A stretch of DNA of 64,000 nucleotides from Aggregatimonas sangjinii (lineage in GTDB: Bacteria; Bacteroidota; Bacteroidia; Flavobacteriales; Flavobacteriaceae), in contig NZ_CP040710.1 of the NCBI RefSeq assembly GCF_005943945.1, positions 631,001 to 695,000 of the forward strand, read 5' to 3'. Under the pieces are notes generated by a model. It worked only from the letters and a program-made list of their open reading frames with translations. It was not told the DNA's origin and did no database searches. Below, piece after piece: positions 36,908-46,626 of this stretch; positions within the stretch are counted from its first letter, which is position 1; every line of letters starts with the position of its first letter. The position numbers and the translations under genes are program-made.

Positions 36908-39133
36908 TTAATCCCTTCTAGGTTTACGATCTCTGTTATCGCGTCCGCCTCTGCGATCATCACGGCCACGACCACGATCATTGCTACGTGGCGGTCTTTC
37001 GACATATCCTTCCGGTTTTGGCAATAACGCTTTGCGCGATACCTTGTCTTTACGGGTACGTGGGTCGATACCGATGTATTTGATATCGAAAACATCGCCC
37101 ATATTCACTACGTCTGAAACGTTTTCGGTACGCTCCCACGCCAATTCCGATACATGAAGAAGTGTTTCGTTGCCAGGAGCATCCTGGTATTCGACTACGG
37201 CGCCAAAATCTAGCATCTTAATGACTTTTACCTCGTAAACGCTACCCACTTCGGGTTTGAACATCAGCGAATCGATTTTTGCGAGAACAGCTTGGATTCC
37301 ATCTTCCGATGTTCCCAAAATCTCTACAATACCCTCTTCGGTAACAGGGTCTTCGTTAATCACGATAGTCGTATCGGTTTCTTTCTGAAGTTCCTGGATC
37401 ACTTTTCCACCAGGACCGATCAAGGCACCGATGAATTCGTTCGGAATGACACGAGTAACCATTCGTGGCGCGTGCGGCTTCACGTCTGCATTAGGCGCGG
37501 CGATGGTATCGGTTAATTTGGTGAGAATGTGTAAACGACCGTCCCTTGCCTGCTTCAACGCCTTTACAAGAATCTCGTAGGACAATCCTTTTACCTTAAT
37601 ATCCATCTGGCAAGCGGTGATACCATCTGCAGTACCGGTTACTTTAAAGTCCATATCGCCCAAGTGATCTTCATCACCAAGGATATCCGAGAGCACGGCA
37701 TACTTTCCTGAATCGGCATCGGAAATCAATCCCATAGCGATACCGGATACCGGTTTTTTAAGTTGTACACCCGCATCCATCAAGGCCATCGTACCGGAAC
37801 ATACCGTTGCCATGGAAGAAGAACCGTTAGATTCCAATACTTCCGAAACTACACGAACCGTATAGGGGCAATCTTCCGGGATCATTCCTTTTAAAGCGCG
37901 TTGCGCCAAGTTGCCATGACCTACCTCCCTTCGTGAAGTACCACGAATGGGCCGTGCTTCACCCGTACAGAATGGCGGGAAGTTATAGTGCAGGTAAAAT
38001 GTTTCCTCGCCTTCATAGGAGGGCATGTCTATTTTGTTCGCTTCTCGCGAGGTACCTAAGGTTACCGTAGCCAAGGCCTGCGTTTCCCCTCTGGTAAATA
38101 TTGAAGAACCGTGTGTTGATGGCAGGTAATCAACCTCGCACCAAATCGGACGGATTTCATCGGTTTTTCTTCCGTCTAGACGCATACCTTCATTCAAGGT
38201 CAAATCCCGTACGGCCGCTTTCTCGGCTTTGCGGTAGTATTCGGAAATCAAATCGCCTTTTTCCTCTAATTCTTCCTCGGAATAGGTCGCTTTGATCTCA
38301 TCTTTAATTGCCGAAAATGCCTCACTGCGCTCGTGCTTGGCAGAACCAGCTTTCGCTACGGCGTACACTTTATCGTAAGCCATTTCGCGGATTTTCTTCT
38401 CCAGATCTTCGTCTTCGGTACCTTGCTCGTATTCGCGTACTTCCTTTCTTCCGAAAGCCTCGGCTAATCGTAATTGGGCGTCGATTTGCTTTTTGATGGC
38501 TTCATGGGCGAACTTGATGGCTTCGACCATTTCCTCTTCGGAAATCTCGTCCATTTCTCCTTCTACCATCATCACGGAGTCGGCAGATGCACCGATAATC
38601 ATATCGAGATCACTTTCCTCTAGCTGCGTACGGCTTGGGTTGATGATGAACTCACCGTTGATCCGGCCAACTCGCGCCTCGGAAATGGCACATTCAAACG
38701 GAAAATCAGAAAGCTGAATGGCCGCAGATGCCGCCAATCCCGCCATTGCATCCGGCATGACATCTTCGTCATTCGACATTAGCTGTATCATGACCTGGGT
38801 CTCGGCGCTATAATCCTTTGGGAAAAGGGGGCGCAAAACACGGTCTACCAGACGCATGGTCAATACTTCTCCATCGCTGGGTCGAGCTTCTCTTTTGAAA
38901 AACCCACCAGGATAACGACCGGAGGCCGCAAACTTTTCGCGATAATCGACCGTTAACGGTAGAAAAGGCAAATCTTTTTGTTCGTAATTCGACACTACCG
39001 TACACAGTAGCATACATTTTCCGGATTGAACGACCACAGAACCGTGGGCCTGCTTCGCCAATTTACCGGTCTCGATAGAAATTTCCCTACCGTCACCAAG
39101 GTCGATGACCTCTCTAAATACTTTTGGAATCAT
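36908..39133 (-). CDS. pnp: Polyribonucleotide nucleotidyltransferase (PNPase)
   Basis: 741 aa phosphorolytic 3'-5' exoribonuclease, trimeric, degradosome-type enzyme. Two RNase PH domains (about 1-210 and 310-540) are visible, with [21 protein letters not shown] in the first and [19 protein letters not shown] in the second. Then come a KH domain ([18 protein letters not shown]), an S1 domain ([16 protein letters not shown]) and an Arg/Asp/Gly-rich C-terminal tail ([17 protein letters not shown]) like RNA-binding RGG tails. Downstream of rpsO, as in many bacteria. Confidence 0.96.
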   Translation of the reverse strand: MIPKVFREVIDLGDGREISIETGKLAKQAHGSVVVQSGKCMLLCTVVSNYEQKDLPFLPLTVDYREKFAASGRYPGGFFKREARPSDGEVLTMRLVDRVLRPLFPKDYSAETQVMIQLMSNDEDVMPDAMAGLAASAAIQLSDFPFECAISEARVGRINGEFIINPSRTQLEESDLDMIIGASADSVMMVEGEMDEISEEEMVEAIKFAHEAIKKQIDAQLRLAEAFGRKEVREYEQGTEDEDLEKKIREMAYDKVYAVAKAGSAKHERSEAFSAIKDEIKATYSEEELEEKGDLISEYYRKAEKAAVRDLTLNEGMRLDGRKTDEIRPIWCEVDYLPSTHGSSIFTRGETQALATVTLGTSREANKIDMPSYEGEETFYLHYNFPPFCTGEARPIRGTSRREVGHGNLAQRALKGMIPEDCPYTVRVVSEVLESNGSSSMATVCSGTMALMDAGVQLKKPVSGIAMGLISDADSGKYAVLSDILGDEDHLGDMDFKVTGTADGITACQMDIKVKGLSYEILVKALKQARDGRLHILTKLTDTIAAPNADVKPHAPRMVTRVIPNEFIGALIGPGGKVIQELQKETDTTIVINEDPVTEEGIVEILGTSEDGIQAVLAKIDSLMFKPEVGSVYEVKVIKMLDFGAVVEYQDAPGNETLLHVSELAWERTENVSDVVNMGDVFDIKYIGIDPRTRKDKVSRKALLPKPEGYVERPPRSNDRGRGRDDRRGGRDNRDRKPRRD

Positions 39134-39315
39134 AAAATTGATTTAATACCCGTGTACTTCGACTGCGCTCAGCACAGGCAAAACGGGATTTTGTTAAACA
39201 ATGGTCACTCCGCCATGTTTTGGTCGGAGTTGTTGTGTTGTGTGTGTCGACCAATGAAAAACTGTGTGCAGCTTTTAGTTTGCCTTGGTAAAATGTACAA
39301 GGACTTTATAAAAGA

Positions 39316-39343
39316 TAGGGGCTGAAAACTTTCAGCCCCTATA
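39316..39343 (-). terminator. Terminator of rpsO
   Basis: ATAGGGGCTGAAA pairs with TTTCAGCCCCTAT at 39316-39343, a very stable stem 5 bp after the rpsO stop. The following minus-strand sequence (ATCTTTTAT) is moderately T-rich. Some read-through to pnp is likely, as elsewhere. Confidence 0.8.
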
Positions 39344-39347
39344 TAAA

Positions 39348-39617
39348 TTACTTTCTGATGTTCAATTCTTTGATAAGCTCACGATATTTTACAATATCCT
39401 TTTTCATCATATAATCCAGAAGACTTCTTCTTTTTCCAACGAGTTTTACCAAGGAGCGCTCGGTATTGTAATCTTTGTGGTTCTTTTTAAGGTGTCCGGT
39501 AAGGTGATTGATGCGATGTGTGAACAATGCGATCTGGCCTTCGGTAGAACCGGTGTTCTCCGCTTTGCCGCCGTGTTTTTTAAAAATCTCGGCCTTTACT
39601 TCTTTGGTTAAATACAT
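39348..39617 (-). CDS. rpsO: 30S ribosomal protein S15
   Basis: 89 aa, exact family size. The signature GSTEGQIALFTHRINHLTGH (about 23-42), HSR-type loop replaced by KKNHKDYNTERSLVKLVGKR, and LLDYMMKKDIVKYRELIKEL at the end are typical. S15 binds 16S rRNA early in 30S assembly. It is followed by pnp on the same strand; a good Bacteroidota promoter lies at 39673-39702. Confidence 0.98.
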   Translation of the reverse strand: MYLTKEVKAEIFKKHGGKAENTGSTEGQIALFTHRINHLTGHLKKNHKDYNTERSLVKLVGKRRSLLDYMMKKDIVKYRELIKELNIRK

Positions 39618-39672
39618 TCCAATATTATTTTAAATGATTTTTATGTATCGTGATTGTGTTTCAATCAGCGTG

Positions 39673-39702
39673 CAAAGATAGAAAAAAGGCGCACATATCG
39701 AA
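39673..39702 (-). promoter_or_regulatory. Bacteroidota-type promoter of rpsO
   Basis: On the minus strand TATCTTTG (39680-39673) fits TAnnTTTG exactly and is preceded by a 19 bp spacer and TTC at 39702-39700. The leader before the rpsO ATG would be about 50 nt. Confidence 0.6.
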
Positions 39703-39744
39703 GTAAAAACGATTGAAATTATGATGTGGACGACCGCTTGAGAG

Positions 39745-40242
39745 CTAAAAAGCACATCCGTCGGGCAACGGAGCTTGCTCTTGAAGGGCCGCGGCGAAAT
39801 CACTGTCTAGTTCGGCAGCCGAAAAACCATTGGCCACCGAGCCTCTTTGAGCGGTACTGCCGTATCCTGAATTGTTCATATGGGCACGAACAAAAACTTC
39901 GGTAGTTTCTGAAATAGCAACCGTTCCACCAGAACGGGTGAACGGCTGTTCGTCAACATGGCTATGGGTCAGAATTCTGCGATAGATCAAATTCCCCTCC
40001 AAGTCGACTACTTCCCACCAATCGGCATATTGGGTACAGCCTGTATCCGGACTTGCGATGGTGACGCTGAATGTGTAGGCATTCTCGTCTCCCGAAACTT
40101 CAACTTTGGTTACGGCTGCATTTTCGGCTGTCGCGGGCATCATTTCGGAGGTATCGGCCATGGCGATCATTCCTTTGTCGGTTGAGCAACAGCATAACCA
40201 GGAAATCAGGAAAAGAGCTGAGAAGGAAAATAAAAAACGCAT
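39745..40242 (-). CDS. Lipoprotein of unknown function
   Basis: 165 aa with signal FLFSFSALFLISWL and a CCCS lipobox (Cys17-19). The mature part is one compact strand-rich domain of immunoglobulin-like appearance: VTKVEVSGDENAYTFSVTIA, the Cys-containing PDTGCTQYADWWEVVD, LIYRRILTHSHVDEQPFTRS, and EVFVRAHMNNSGYG, ending in PDGCAF. I know no characterised homologue. It lies 11 bp after accD and could be its distal operon partner by chance. Confidence 0.65.
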   Translation of the reverse strand: MRFLFSFSALFLISWLCCCSTDKGMIAMADTSEMMPATAENAAVTKVEVSGDENAYTFSVTIASPDTGCTQYADWWEVVDLEGNLIYRRILTHSHVDEQPFTRSGGTVAISETTEVFVRAHMNNSGYGSTAQRGSVANGFSAAELDSDFAAALQEQAPLPDGCAF

Positions 40243-40253
40243 TGCGAGAGCAG

Positions 40254-41123
40254 TTATGTTCGAAGCGGTTGATTCTGGATCAAATCAATATATAGATTCA
40301 CTTTTTGTTTCAACTCGCTACGATGTACGATAAAGTCTAGAAAGCCGTGCTCTTTAAGGAATTCGGAAGTTTGAAAACCTTCGGGTAATTCTTTACCCGT
40401 AGCTTCCTTTACCACTCGTGGCCCGGCAAAAGCGACCAACGCCCCCGGTTCCGCGATATTGATGTCACCGAGCATTGCGTAGGATGCCGTAGTTCCGCCC
40501 GTAGTGGGGTCTGTACATAATGAGATATAGGGCAATTTGGCCTCAGCCAATTGTGCCAGTTTTGCGGACGTTTTTGCCAATTGCATTAGCGAGAGCGCTG
40601 CTTCCATCATTCGCGCCCCTCCCGATTTTGAAATCATCAGGAACGGTACTTTCTTTTTAATGGCGTAATCGATTCCTCGAGCTATTTTTTCTCCGACGAC
40701 ACTACCCATAGATCCACCGATAAAGGCGAAATCCATACAGCAAATGACCAAATCCTTTCCCATAGACTTTCCGTAACCCGTGCGCACCGCATCTTTCAGT
40801 CCGGTTTTCTTCTGGGCAGCTTTAAGGCGTTCCCCATACTTTTTGGTGTCTTCGAATTTGAGTGGGTCTTTTGACGAAAGTTTAGGGTCCAGTTCGGTGA
40901 ATTTGTTATCATCGAACAAAATTTCAAAATACTCCTTGCTGCCGATGCGCACATGGTAGTCGTCCTCGGGACTTACATAGAAGTTCTTGGCCAACACTTC
41001 CGATTCGACTATTTTGCCCGTGGGGGATTTATACCAAAGCCCCTTTGGGGTGTCTTTCTTCTCCTCGGTGGCGGTTTGTATTCCTTTTTCCTTTCTTTTG
41101 AACCAAGCGCTCATATCTTCCAT
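40254..41123 (-). CDS. accD: Acetyl-CoA carboxylase carboxyltransferase subunit beta
   Basis: 289 aa beta subunit that, with AccA, moves CO2 from carboxybiotin to acetyl-CoA to make malonyl-CoA. The crotonase-like core is clear: [32 protein letters not shown] and [18 protein letters not shown]. The N-terminal 100 residues contain no cysteine: where E. coli AccD has its four-Cys zinc ribbon, this protein reads [10 protein letters not shown] and VSPEDDYHV. My recollection is that flavobacterial AccD sequences share this loss. Start at 41123 or Met4 at 41114. Confidence 0.93.
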   Translation of the reverse strand: MEDMSAWFKRKEKGIQTATEEKKDTPKGLWYKSPTGKIVESEVLAKNFYVSPEDDYHVRIGSKEYFEILFDDNKFTELDPKLSSKDPLKFEDTKKYGERLKAAQKKTGLKDAVRTGYGKSMGKDLVICCMDFAFIGGSMGSVVGEKIARGIDYAIKKKVPFLMISKSGGARMMEAALSLMQLAKTSAKLAQLAEAKLPYISLCTDPTTGGTTASYAMLGDINIAEPGALVAFAGPRVVKEATGKELPEGFQTSEFLKEHGFLDFIVHRSELKQKVNLYIDLIQNQPLRT

Positions 41124-41147
41124 ATTAAAGGTTAGCCGAGATAAATA

Positions 41148-42215
41148 TTACAACGTATTCACATTGTTCAGGTCTTCGAAAGCCTTCTTTAGGCGTTCCA
41201 CAAAACTTTTTTCCCCTTCCCGCAACCAAACTCTAGGGTCGTAGAACTTTTTATTCGGCTCGTCGGCTCCATTGGGATTGCCGATTTGGGCTTGTAAAAA
41301 ATCCTTTTTATCCTGAATGTAATCGCGAACTCCGGCAAGAAATGCATATTGAAGGTCGGTATCGATGTTCATTTTGATTACGCCGTAGCTGATACCTTCA
41401 CGAATTTCTTCGACCGTAGAGCCTGATCCCCCATGAAAAACAAAATCGATGTGGTTGTGTTCTACTCCGTATTTCTCGCTAATGTGCTCTTGAGAATTCT
41501 TAAGGATTTTGGGCGTCAGTTTCACATTTCCAGGCTTGTATACGCCGTGTACATTTCCGAAAGCAGCCGCAATCGTAAACCGCGGACTTACCTTGGAAAG
41601 CTCTTCGTAAGCATAGGCTACTTCCTCGGGTTGGGTATATAGTTTAGAATCGTCGACATCCGAATTGTCCACACCATCTTCCTCCCCACCGGTTATGCCC
41701 AGTTCGATTTCGAGGGTCATGTTCATCTTGGCCATACGGGCCAAATATTTTTTACATATTTCGATGTTTTCCTCAATCGGTTCTTCAGAAAGGTCGATCA
41801 TATGGGAACTGAACAATGATGTGCCCGTTTCCGCGAAATGTTTCTCGCTGGCTTCTAAAAGACCGTCGATCCAAGGCAATAGTTTTTTGGCGCAGTGGTC
41901 GGTATGAAGTATGACCGTGGCCCCATAGGCTTCCGCCAATTGGTGTACGTGCTTAGCGCCCGCAACGGCACCTTGAATAGCGGCATTTTGCCCATCGTTC
42001 GAAAGACCTTTACCCGCATTGAACTGCGCACCGCCGTTTGAAAATTGGATAATTACGGGGGCGTTCAAGGCTGCGGCGGTTTCCAATACGCCGTTAATCG
42101 TATCGGAACCGATAACGTTTACAGCTGGTAGGGCGAAACCTTTTTCCTTCGCATAGTTGAAAATCGCTTGAACTTCATCACCTGTGGCGACTCCTGGTTT
42201 AATATTGTGGGCCAT
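41148..42215 (-). CDS. fbaA: Class II fructose-1,6-bisphosphate aldolase
   Basis: 355 aa zinc-dependent glycolytic aldolase. The metal/catalytic segment VILHTDHCAKKLLPW (Asp-His-Cys, about 105-119), the GVEHNHIDFVFHGGSGSTVEEI phosphate and zinc region (about 261-282) and KMNIDTDLQYAFLAG are as in E. coli FbaA. Length matches type A. A -7 box TACTTTTG lies about 50 bp upstream (42270-42263). It is followed by accD after 24 bp. Confidence 0.96.
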   Translation of the reverse strand: MAHNIKPGVATGDEVQAIFNYAKEKGFALPAVNVIGSDTINGVLETAAALNAPVIIQFSNGGAQFNAGKGLSNDGQNAAIQGAVAGAKHVHQLAEAYGATVILHTDHCAKKLLPWIDGLLEASEKHFAETGTSLFSSHMIDLSEEPIEENIEICKKYLARMAKMNMTLEIELGITGGEEDGVDNSDVDDSKLYTQPEEVAYAYEELSKVSPRFTIAAAFGNVHGVYKPGNVKLTPKILKNSQEHISEKYGVEHNHIDFVFHGGSGSTVEEIREGISYGVIKMNIDTDLQYAFLAGVRDYIQDKKDFLQAQIGNPNGADEPNKKFYDPRVWLREGEKSFVERLKKAFEDLNNVNTL

Positions 42216-42510
42216 AGTTTTTTCGGTCTGTTTAATTTAAAAAAAGTTGAATTAGTTGGGAACAAAAGTACTAAAATAATACAAGTGCAGGTTCAAGTAG
42301 TCGGTTCAAACTCAAATAAAAGTTATTCACGGGCGATACGGTCTACAACCGATTTTTCTTCATTAAATGGAGGAGTCATTTGAAGAAATAGCACCGTTCG
42401 TTTTTTAATTGCCACACTCGCGATTTACAGGATACTAAAAAAGGAAGGGTAAAGCACGAACACGGGTTGATACGCAATCGTATTTGAAAATGGGAAAATT
42501 AAACTTCCTC

Positions 42511-45114
42511 TTAAAATGGATAATTGATACCTATTTGCAGCACGGAGTTGGCAAAATTGTAATCCCTAAACCACCTCTTGGAATCCTCTTCCGCTGGGTT
42601 GTAGGTCTTGAAACCGATGTCGGCCCTAAAGACGAAATAGGTGAAATCGTAACGTATACCAAAACCGGAACCTAGGGCGATATCTTTAAAGGAGCTGACA
42701 CCATTGAATTTGGCATCCGGATCTTCCACATCGTCAAAAACGTTCCAGATATTGCCGGCATCCACAAATAACGCACCCTTGAAATCTCCCACGATCGGGA
42801 AGCGGTATTCCAGATTGAAGGCCAACTTAAAATTGGCCTCATTGAAATCCTGAAGGGCATTTGTTTTCCCAGGACCTAGGGAATAGGGAAACCACCCCCG
42901 GTTGTCGTTGGGTCCGCCTGCAAAATAACTGCGTAAGAAGGGAATGTTCGTCGAGTTGCCATACGGTACGGCGATTCCCGCGAAGGTCCTAAAAGCCAAT
43001 ACGTTCGAACGGGACAGATCCCAATACTTTACAAAATCGAATTCGGTTTTTATGTACTGCGAAAAAGGAACGTCAATAATTTCTTTCTTGCCGTTTTCTT
43101 CTCCGTAATCGATTACTCCAGAAAGGGCGGAAAGTATATTGCCCGCACTTTCTACCTTAAACCTGAACTGATAATAGTTGTTATCGGTAATGCCGGTTTT
43201 GTTGTTGAGGTTAAAGGTATAGTTGGTGGTAGTGATCAGGTTGTTCTCGGTAAGTCTTTGACGTCGTTCCTCAATTTGGTTCACACGTCTCGAATTATCG
43301 AGCGTAGCGCCCACGCGGCCACTTTGAATGGCTTCGATAAAACCTGTTGTGCCGTTGGGAATGATCAATCTCGGTTCGGTACTACCTTCCGGGGTCTCGA
43401 AGAGGTCTGGCAATACGGTTACATAATCAATCTGGTCTTGGTCATCGGTGGCGATATCGTTGAGTTGGGCATACGAGCTTCTGTAAAAACGAAAGAACTG
43501 TTCGGGTCTAACATTGTTCACATATTGCACGTTGATAAGTTCAATGGCATGTCGGGTTCGATCAGTAGGTTTCCAGTTATAACCCAGTATGGTGTTAAAG
43601 GTCTGCTTGTCGAGACCCACGTTTCTTTGGGATGTATAGCCTAGGGAGAGTCGCGTACGGGGTAAAGTATAGCCTGGAATCAACTTGGCGGTATTTACGA
43701 ACGGAAACCAGATTCTGGGAAAGTCAAGACTCAGGTCTGCACCGAATTCCTGAATGTTGAAAAACTTATTGTCCACGATATTTGGATCTCTGGAGTTACC
43801 CACGCTAAGTCTTCCCGACAAACTCAAGTTTTCAGCACCACCGAAAAGATTTCGAGCTTTAAGGGATGGACTATACCCGATTCCAATCTGTTGAATATTC
43901 GAGTGGGTAACGTCAACATTTTGCCCTAGGGAGTATTTTGGCCTAGCGGAAAGGTAGATGTTCGCCGTTAGCGTGTTGCCCGTACTATCTTTTACCGTGG
44001 TAATGGTCGGGTATCGAAATACATTAAGGTCGTTGATTCGCCTGTAGGTTCGTAGCTTGTCGATATTTCGGTACACACTGTCTTTTTCGAAGAAAATCGC
44101 ATCGGTAAGAGTCTCGGGTTTAAAACGCAGTTTCCCACGGTAGTAAATGGAATATCCCTTGTGGCGGATGAACTGCTGTTCCTTGTCGCGCTCGTCGTAT
44201 AGGAAATCGGTGTAGATATTGACGTTGTCAAACGTAAAAACCTTGTATTCTTTGGTCGTTTCCCCACCATCATCGCGGGTTTTTAAATTATCGATATTAA
44301 GCTCGGCACTGATCAACTGATCATCGGCGATTTTCGTAGTATCCCCCAAGAAATTAAAGTAAATAGAACTTTCCTGAAAGTTGTAGATACCAGTGTTCCT
44401 AAATAGGTTCGTCAATCGTTCGCGTTCCCCACTAAAATCCTCAAGGTCGATTTGATTTCCTTTCTGCACCAGGGAGCTCTCTGAATGAAGTTCGTAAATC
44501 GAGTCTAATGCGGTGGAAGCGATCCGATGCATTACCGTGTCGATCATAAATGGCTTACCCAAGGTAAGTTTGTACTTGACCTCTGCCCGTTGTTTTTTGC
44601 TCAAGGAGTCTATTTCAAAATGGGTATTATTGTTGAAATAGCCTTTGCTCCGGTAATAGGCTCCCAAGCGCTCTACCGACCTTCTCGTTAATGAGGTATC
44701 GAGTATTGCGGGTGGCTCACCAATAGATTTTAAGGTTTCGCTCAGCCCTTTTACCAAGTAGGATTCGCCTAAACGGTCAGCCTGTTTTTGAGAGAGAATA
44801 TTGGCCAGACGTTTCTCGCGCTTGGGTTTTCTGTGCAGCCATGCCTGATAGGATGAATCCGGATTTTTTTTCGCCCAATTGTAAATGTTCAATCGCACGG
44901 GATATCCGAGTACTTTGGTGTTTTCCTTCTGCAAGATCAAGGTCTCGATAGCTTCGTTCTTGATCTTGACACTATCTACTACGATAAGGTTTTTATGAAT
45001 GAGAAGTTCGTCATTTTCAACCCGTTTAAGGGTGTTGCAAGAGGTGATTGCGACCGCTAATAATAATAGGCTTATTTTAGCGTAGAATTTTTTCGTTCGC
45101 AAAGGTCTCCACAT
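42511..45114 (-). CDS. tamL: TamL: lipidated BamA/TamA-family outer membrane assembly protein
   Basis: 867 aa from the ATG at 45114. The lipobox AITSC at residue 26 predicts a lipid anchor, which separates TamL from ordinary TamA. The N-terminal half has POTRA-like repeats; the C-terminal ~400 residues are an Omp85 beta barrel ending with a Phe (QIGINYPF). GGPNDNRGWFPYSLGPG (near 760) resembles the VRGY/F-type loop-6 motif. It works with TamB in outer-membrane biogenesis. A TATTTTTG box at 45128-45121 places the transcript start almost at the ATG. Divergent from the RNA methyltransferase gene with ~34 bp between. Confidence 0.88.
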   Translation of the reverse strand: MWRPLRTKKFYAKISLLLLAVAITSCNTLKRVENDELLIHKNLIVVDSVKIKNEAIETLILQKENTKVLGYPVRLNIYNWAKKNPDSSYQAWLHRKPKREKRLANILSQKQADRLGESYLVKGLSETLKSIGEPPAILDTSLTRRSVERLGAYYRSKGYFNNNTHFEIDSLSKKQRAEVKYKLTLGKPFMIDTVMHRIASTALDSIYELHSESSLVQKGNQIDLEDFSGERERLTNLFRNTGIYNFQESSIYFNFLGDTTKIADDQLISAELNIDNLKTRDDGGETTKEYKVFTFDNVNIYTDFLYDERDKEQQFIRHKGYSIYYRGKLRFKPETLTDAIFFEKDSVYRNIDKLRTYRRINDLNVFRYPTITTVKDSTGNTLTANIYLSARPKYSLGQNVDVTHSNIQQIGIGYSPSLKARNLFGGAENLSLSGRLSVGNSRDPNIVDNKFFNIQEFGADLSLDFPRIWFPFVNTAKLIPGYTLPRTRLSLGYTSQRNVGLDKQTFNTILGYNWKPTDRTRHAIELINVQYVNNVRPEQFFRFYRSSYAQLNDIATDDQDQIDYVTVLPDLFETPEGSTEPRLIIPNGTTGFIEAIQSGRVGATLDNSRRVNQIEERRQRLTENNLITTTNYTFNLNNKTGITDNNYYQFRFKVESAGNILSALSGVIDYGEENGKKEIIDVPFSQYIKTEFDFVKYWDLSRSNVLAFRTFAGIAVPYGNSTNIPFLRSYFAGGPNDNRGWFPYSLGPGKTNALQDFNEANFKLAFNLEYRFPIVGDFKGALFVDAGNIWNVFDDVEDPDAKFNGVSSFKDIALGSGFGIRYDFTYFVFRADIGFKTYNPAEEDSKRWFRDYNFANSVLQIGINYPF

Positions 45115-45148
45115 AGAAATCAAAAATACATTAAAAACATCGATTTAT

Positions 45149-45892
45149 ATGGTTGTCAAAAACCAAATAAAGTTTATCAAAAGCTTACAACAAAAAAAGT
45201 ACCGAAATCAAAACGGCATGTTCGTTGTTGAGGGAATAAAGTCCGTTCGGGAGTTTTTGAATTCGGACTATAAAGTAGAAAAAGTGTATGTGACCAAGCC
45301 CGATATTTTTAATATGGATGCGCCTGAAATGGAGTTGGTCTCGGCTGGAGAACTTGCCCAAATGAGCGGTTTGCACAGTCCGAATTCAGTACTCGGTGTA
45401 TTCCATATACCGATTCCCAAAAAACTTGATGTCAATGATTGGATTTTGGTATTGGACGATGTTCGCGATCCTGGAAATTTGGGTACTATCATACGGCTGT
45501 GCGATTGGTTCGGTATCGAGCACTTGGTCTGTTCCGAACATACGGTAGACTGCTATAACCCAAAGGTGCTACAAGCGACCATGGGTTCCATCACGCGGGT
45601 CAACCTCGGGTATACCGATCTAACGCGTTTTTTGAGTACTATCGATTTACCCATCTTTGGAACATTTATGAACGGGGCATCTGTTTACACAAAAAAAATT
45701 CCTACTGCCGGTATCTTGATCATGGGCAACGAAGCCAACGGTATTTCAGCAACGGTGGAAAAGTTGGTAAACCATAAAATCAGTATACCCCAACCTGCCT
45801 CCCGAGCGGGAATGCATGAAAACCAAAACACCGAAAGTCTGAATGTGGCCACAGCAACCGCAATTTTCCTGAACGAAATCAGAAGAGAATAA
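45149..45892 (+). CDS. SpoU/TrmH-family RNA 2'-O-methyltransferase
   Basis: 247 aa. An N-terminal ~95-residue substrate-binding domain (FVVEGIKSVREFL) precedes the SPOUT domain with its three motifs: VLDDVRDPGNLGTIIRLCDW (about 101-120), ILIMGNEANGISATVEKLV (about 189-207), and MHENQNTESLNVATATAIFL (about 222-241), whose Asn-x-Glu binds RNA and SAM. The target, tRNA or 23S rRNA, cannot be told. It is the TsnR/RlmB-type group by length. Confidence 0.9.
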   Translation: MVVKNQIKFIKSLQQKKYRNQNGMFVVEGIKSVREFLNSDYKVEKVYVTKPDIFNMDAPEMELVSAGELAQMSGLHSPNSVLGVFHIPIPKKLDVNDWILVLDDVRDPGNLGTIIRLCDWFGIEHLVCSEHTVDCYNPKVLQATMGSITRVNLGYTDLTRFLSTIDLPIFGTFMNGASVYTKKIPTAGILIMGNEANGISATVEKLVNHKISIPQPASRAGMHENQNTESLNVATATAIFLNEIRRE

Positions 45893-46058
45893 GGAAGGTA
45901 GGGGATACGAAACCGTTTCTTTTAGGTCTTTACGATTCATTGGAATGCATGCGCTATTTCCACAGGATTAGTTATCCGAATTCTTTCAATTTGCATGATT
46001 TCGGATATGAAAATCCCTCAATCCCATAGCTTTAAGGAAACTTTTAAAATTGCGAGTT

Positions 46059-46523
46059 ATGGAAAAGTCCAAGGTTTTCAAGTTAGCTGCGTGGGATTCG
46101 GCGTACCCTATTAGTTTAATCCTAATGATTATCGCTACCCTCCTGCAATCGTGTTCAAAAACGGAAGATTTTGAGCAGCTTACCTATAGTGGCCGTGTTT
46201 TAGTATACAACGGGCCGGAAATTGGTCAATACGAAGCGTTAAACACGGTATATCTCGAGCCTTTGGCCGATGAACAAGTATTTATCTTGTCCTGTGAGCC
46301 CTGGACGGGCGCGACCGGAGGTGGTTGTACTCCTAAAGGTAGCGTTGAAGAAACGGATAGGACGAACGACAAGGGTGAATTTTCAATTTCCTTTAGGGCG
46401 AACGTCAACTTTTCGTATTACCCACAAATCGATTATCGCAGCGAATATGTTGATAGGAGCGAGGGGTATTCCGATAGACCTTACAAAGAAATTATTCTAG
46501 TACCTCGTAGCCTGATTAAATGA
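46059..46523 (+). CDS. Lipoprotein of unknown function
   Basis: 154 aa from the ATG at 46059; a TTG 9 bp upstream is less likely. The signal PISLILMIIATLLQ ends at Cys32. The mature part is a single beta-sandwich-like domain with GRVLVYNGP, YLEPLADEQVFILSCEPW and a TDRTNDKGEFSISFRAN stretch that resembles carboxypeptidase-regulatory or CNA-B-like domains. No function can be assigned. Confidence 0.6.
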   Translation: MEKSKVFKLAAWDSAYPISLILMIIATLLQSCSKTEDFEQLTYSGRVLVYNGPEIGQYEALNTVYLEPLADEQVFILSCEPWTGATGGGCTPKGSVEETDRTNDKGEFSISFRANVNFSYYPQIDYRSEYVDRSEGYSDRPYKEIILVPRSLIK

Positions 46524-46598
46524 AAGGTGGCTTATTTCACGGTCCCAAACGAAAATGGAATTAAAGGAACCCGAAAACGATAGCAGCAACTCAAATTG

Positions 46599-46620
46599 GT
46601 ACCGCTGGGTACATATTTTT
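46599..46620 (+). terminator. Weak terminator between convergent genes
   Basis: GTACC-GCTG-GGTAC (46599-46612) is followed by ATATTTTTT. The stem is only 5 bp, so the call is tentative. It sits 76 bp after the lipoprotein stop, just before the convergent porT stop. Confidence 0.4.
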
Positions 46621-46626
46621 TAGACG

